Shown here piece by piece: positions 63,895 through 64,000 of a stretch of DNA of 64,000 nucleotides. The notes under the pieces are model-generated. The model saw only the letters and a list, made by a program, of their open reading frames with translations. It had not been told where the DNA came from and did not search any database. Source of the stretch: Chitinophaga barathri (lineage in GTDB: Bacteria; Bacteroidota; Bacteroidia; Chitinophagales; Chitinophagaceae); the NCBI RefSeq assembly GCF_003807585.1, contig NZ_RMBX01000009.1, positions 280,961-344,960 of the forward strand, in the 5' to 3' direction. The translations under genes were made by a program, and so were the position numbers. Every line of letters starts with the position of its first letter. Positions within the stretch are counted from its first letter, which is position 1.

Positions 63895-64000
63895 TTAAAA
63901 ACAACTATTATTTAGATAATTTTTATCATATACTGTATGGGTAGTGGCTATTGCAAAGGCTTGTTTAATCAGTTTATTGGCTACTGCTATAAGCGCCAGA
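63895..64000 (-). CDS. IS110-family-type transposase, C-terminal end (cut by window edge)
   Basis: The minus strand from the right edge reads 34 residues to a TAA at 63897-63895: LALIAVANKLIKQAFAIATT, then HTVYDKNYLNNSCF. The NKL.KQAFAIA....YD..Y pattern is the usual C-terminus of Bacteroidota IS110/IS116/IS902-type (DEDD) transposases. The catalytic parts lie beyond the window, so it cannot be judged intact. IS110 elements lack inverted ends and insert at short target cores with help of a bridge RNA; several are known to target REP-like palindromes, which fits the adjacent repeat. Confidence 0.62.
   Translation of the reverse strand, partial: LALIAVANKLIKQAFAIATTHTVYDKNYLNNSCF

Overview
The window looks like a chromosomal segment of a Bacteroidota bacterium, most likely a Chitinophagaceae member close to Chitinophaga. 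Evidence: a giant secreted protein with a gliding-motility/type IX (T9SS type B) C-terminal signal, a PorP/SprF partner, STN-type TonB receptors with FecR and ECF sigma genes, DUF4249 and DUF4974 domains, a Reg_prop/Y_Y_Y histidine kinase, moderately high GC, and promoters of the Bacteroidota form TTTG-N17-23-TAnnTTTG. No tRNA, rRNA or CRISPR array was seen.

Layout. 1-3.3 kb: the 5' part of an ECF sigma gene running off the left edge, a DUF5996 gene, a thioredoxin-fold protein and an SRPBCC/AHSA1 protein. 3.3-29.9 kb: a minus-strand operon for a 7902-residue surface protein, a PorP/SprF-family outer-membrane protein and an OmpA-family protein with TPR and PD40 repeats. The giant gene alone fills 37% of the window: N-terminal parallel beta-helix, seven lectin-like modules, 33 Calx-beta repeats, a DUF11-like domain and the T9SS signal. 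30.4-32.2 kb: a TetR regulator and a stand-alone FabF-type ketoacyl synthase, with a perfect operator inside their promoter. 32.3-41 kb: mixed genes: GH116 and GH43 glycosidases, DUF1330, a lipocalin-like protein, an AlkD-like repair protein with a Lys/Ala-rich tail, a Tat-exported sugar isomerase-like protein, a VOC protein, a membrane protein and a lipoprotein. 41-46.2 kb: sigma, FecR, TonB receptor and DUF4249 genes, a cell-surface signalling and uptake unit. 46.3-54.1 kb: an UPF1-like helicase, a propeller-type histidine kinase with its NarL-type response regulator, and a second TonB receptor. 54.2-64 kb: a radical SAM protein, a DEAD-box-like helicase, YceI, an uncharacterised exported protein, a LuxE-like acyl-protein synthetase, a lipoprotein, an acyl-CoA carboxylase beta subunit, and at the right edge the 3' end of an IS110-type transposase.

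Most striking features: (1) the giant adhesin operon, whose Calx-beta array shows nested block duplications; (2) the TetR-fabF operator/promoter; (3) two copies of a ~137-bp palindromic element, one abutting the IS110-like end; (4) an 11-bp tandem array arranged as an inverted pair; (5) a promoter-to-terminator interval without an ORF that may encode a ~195-nt RNA; and (6) several promoters so close to the start codon that the transcripts may be leaderless. All functions are inferred from sequence patterns alone; no database search was possible.
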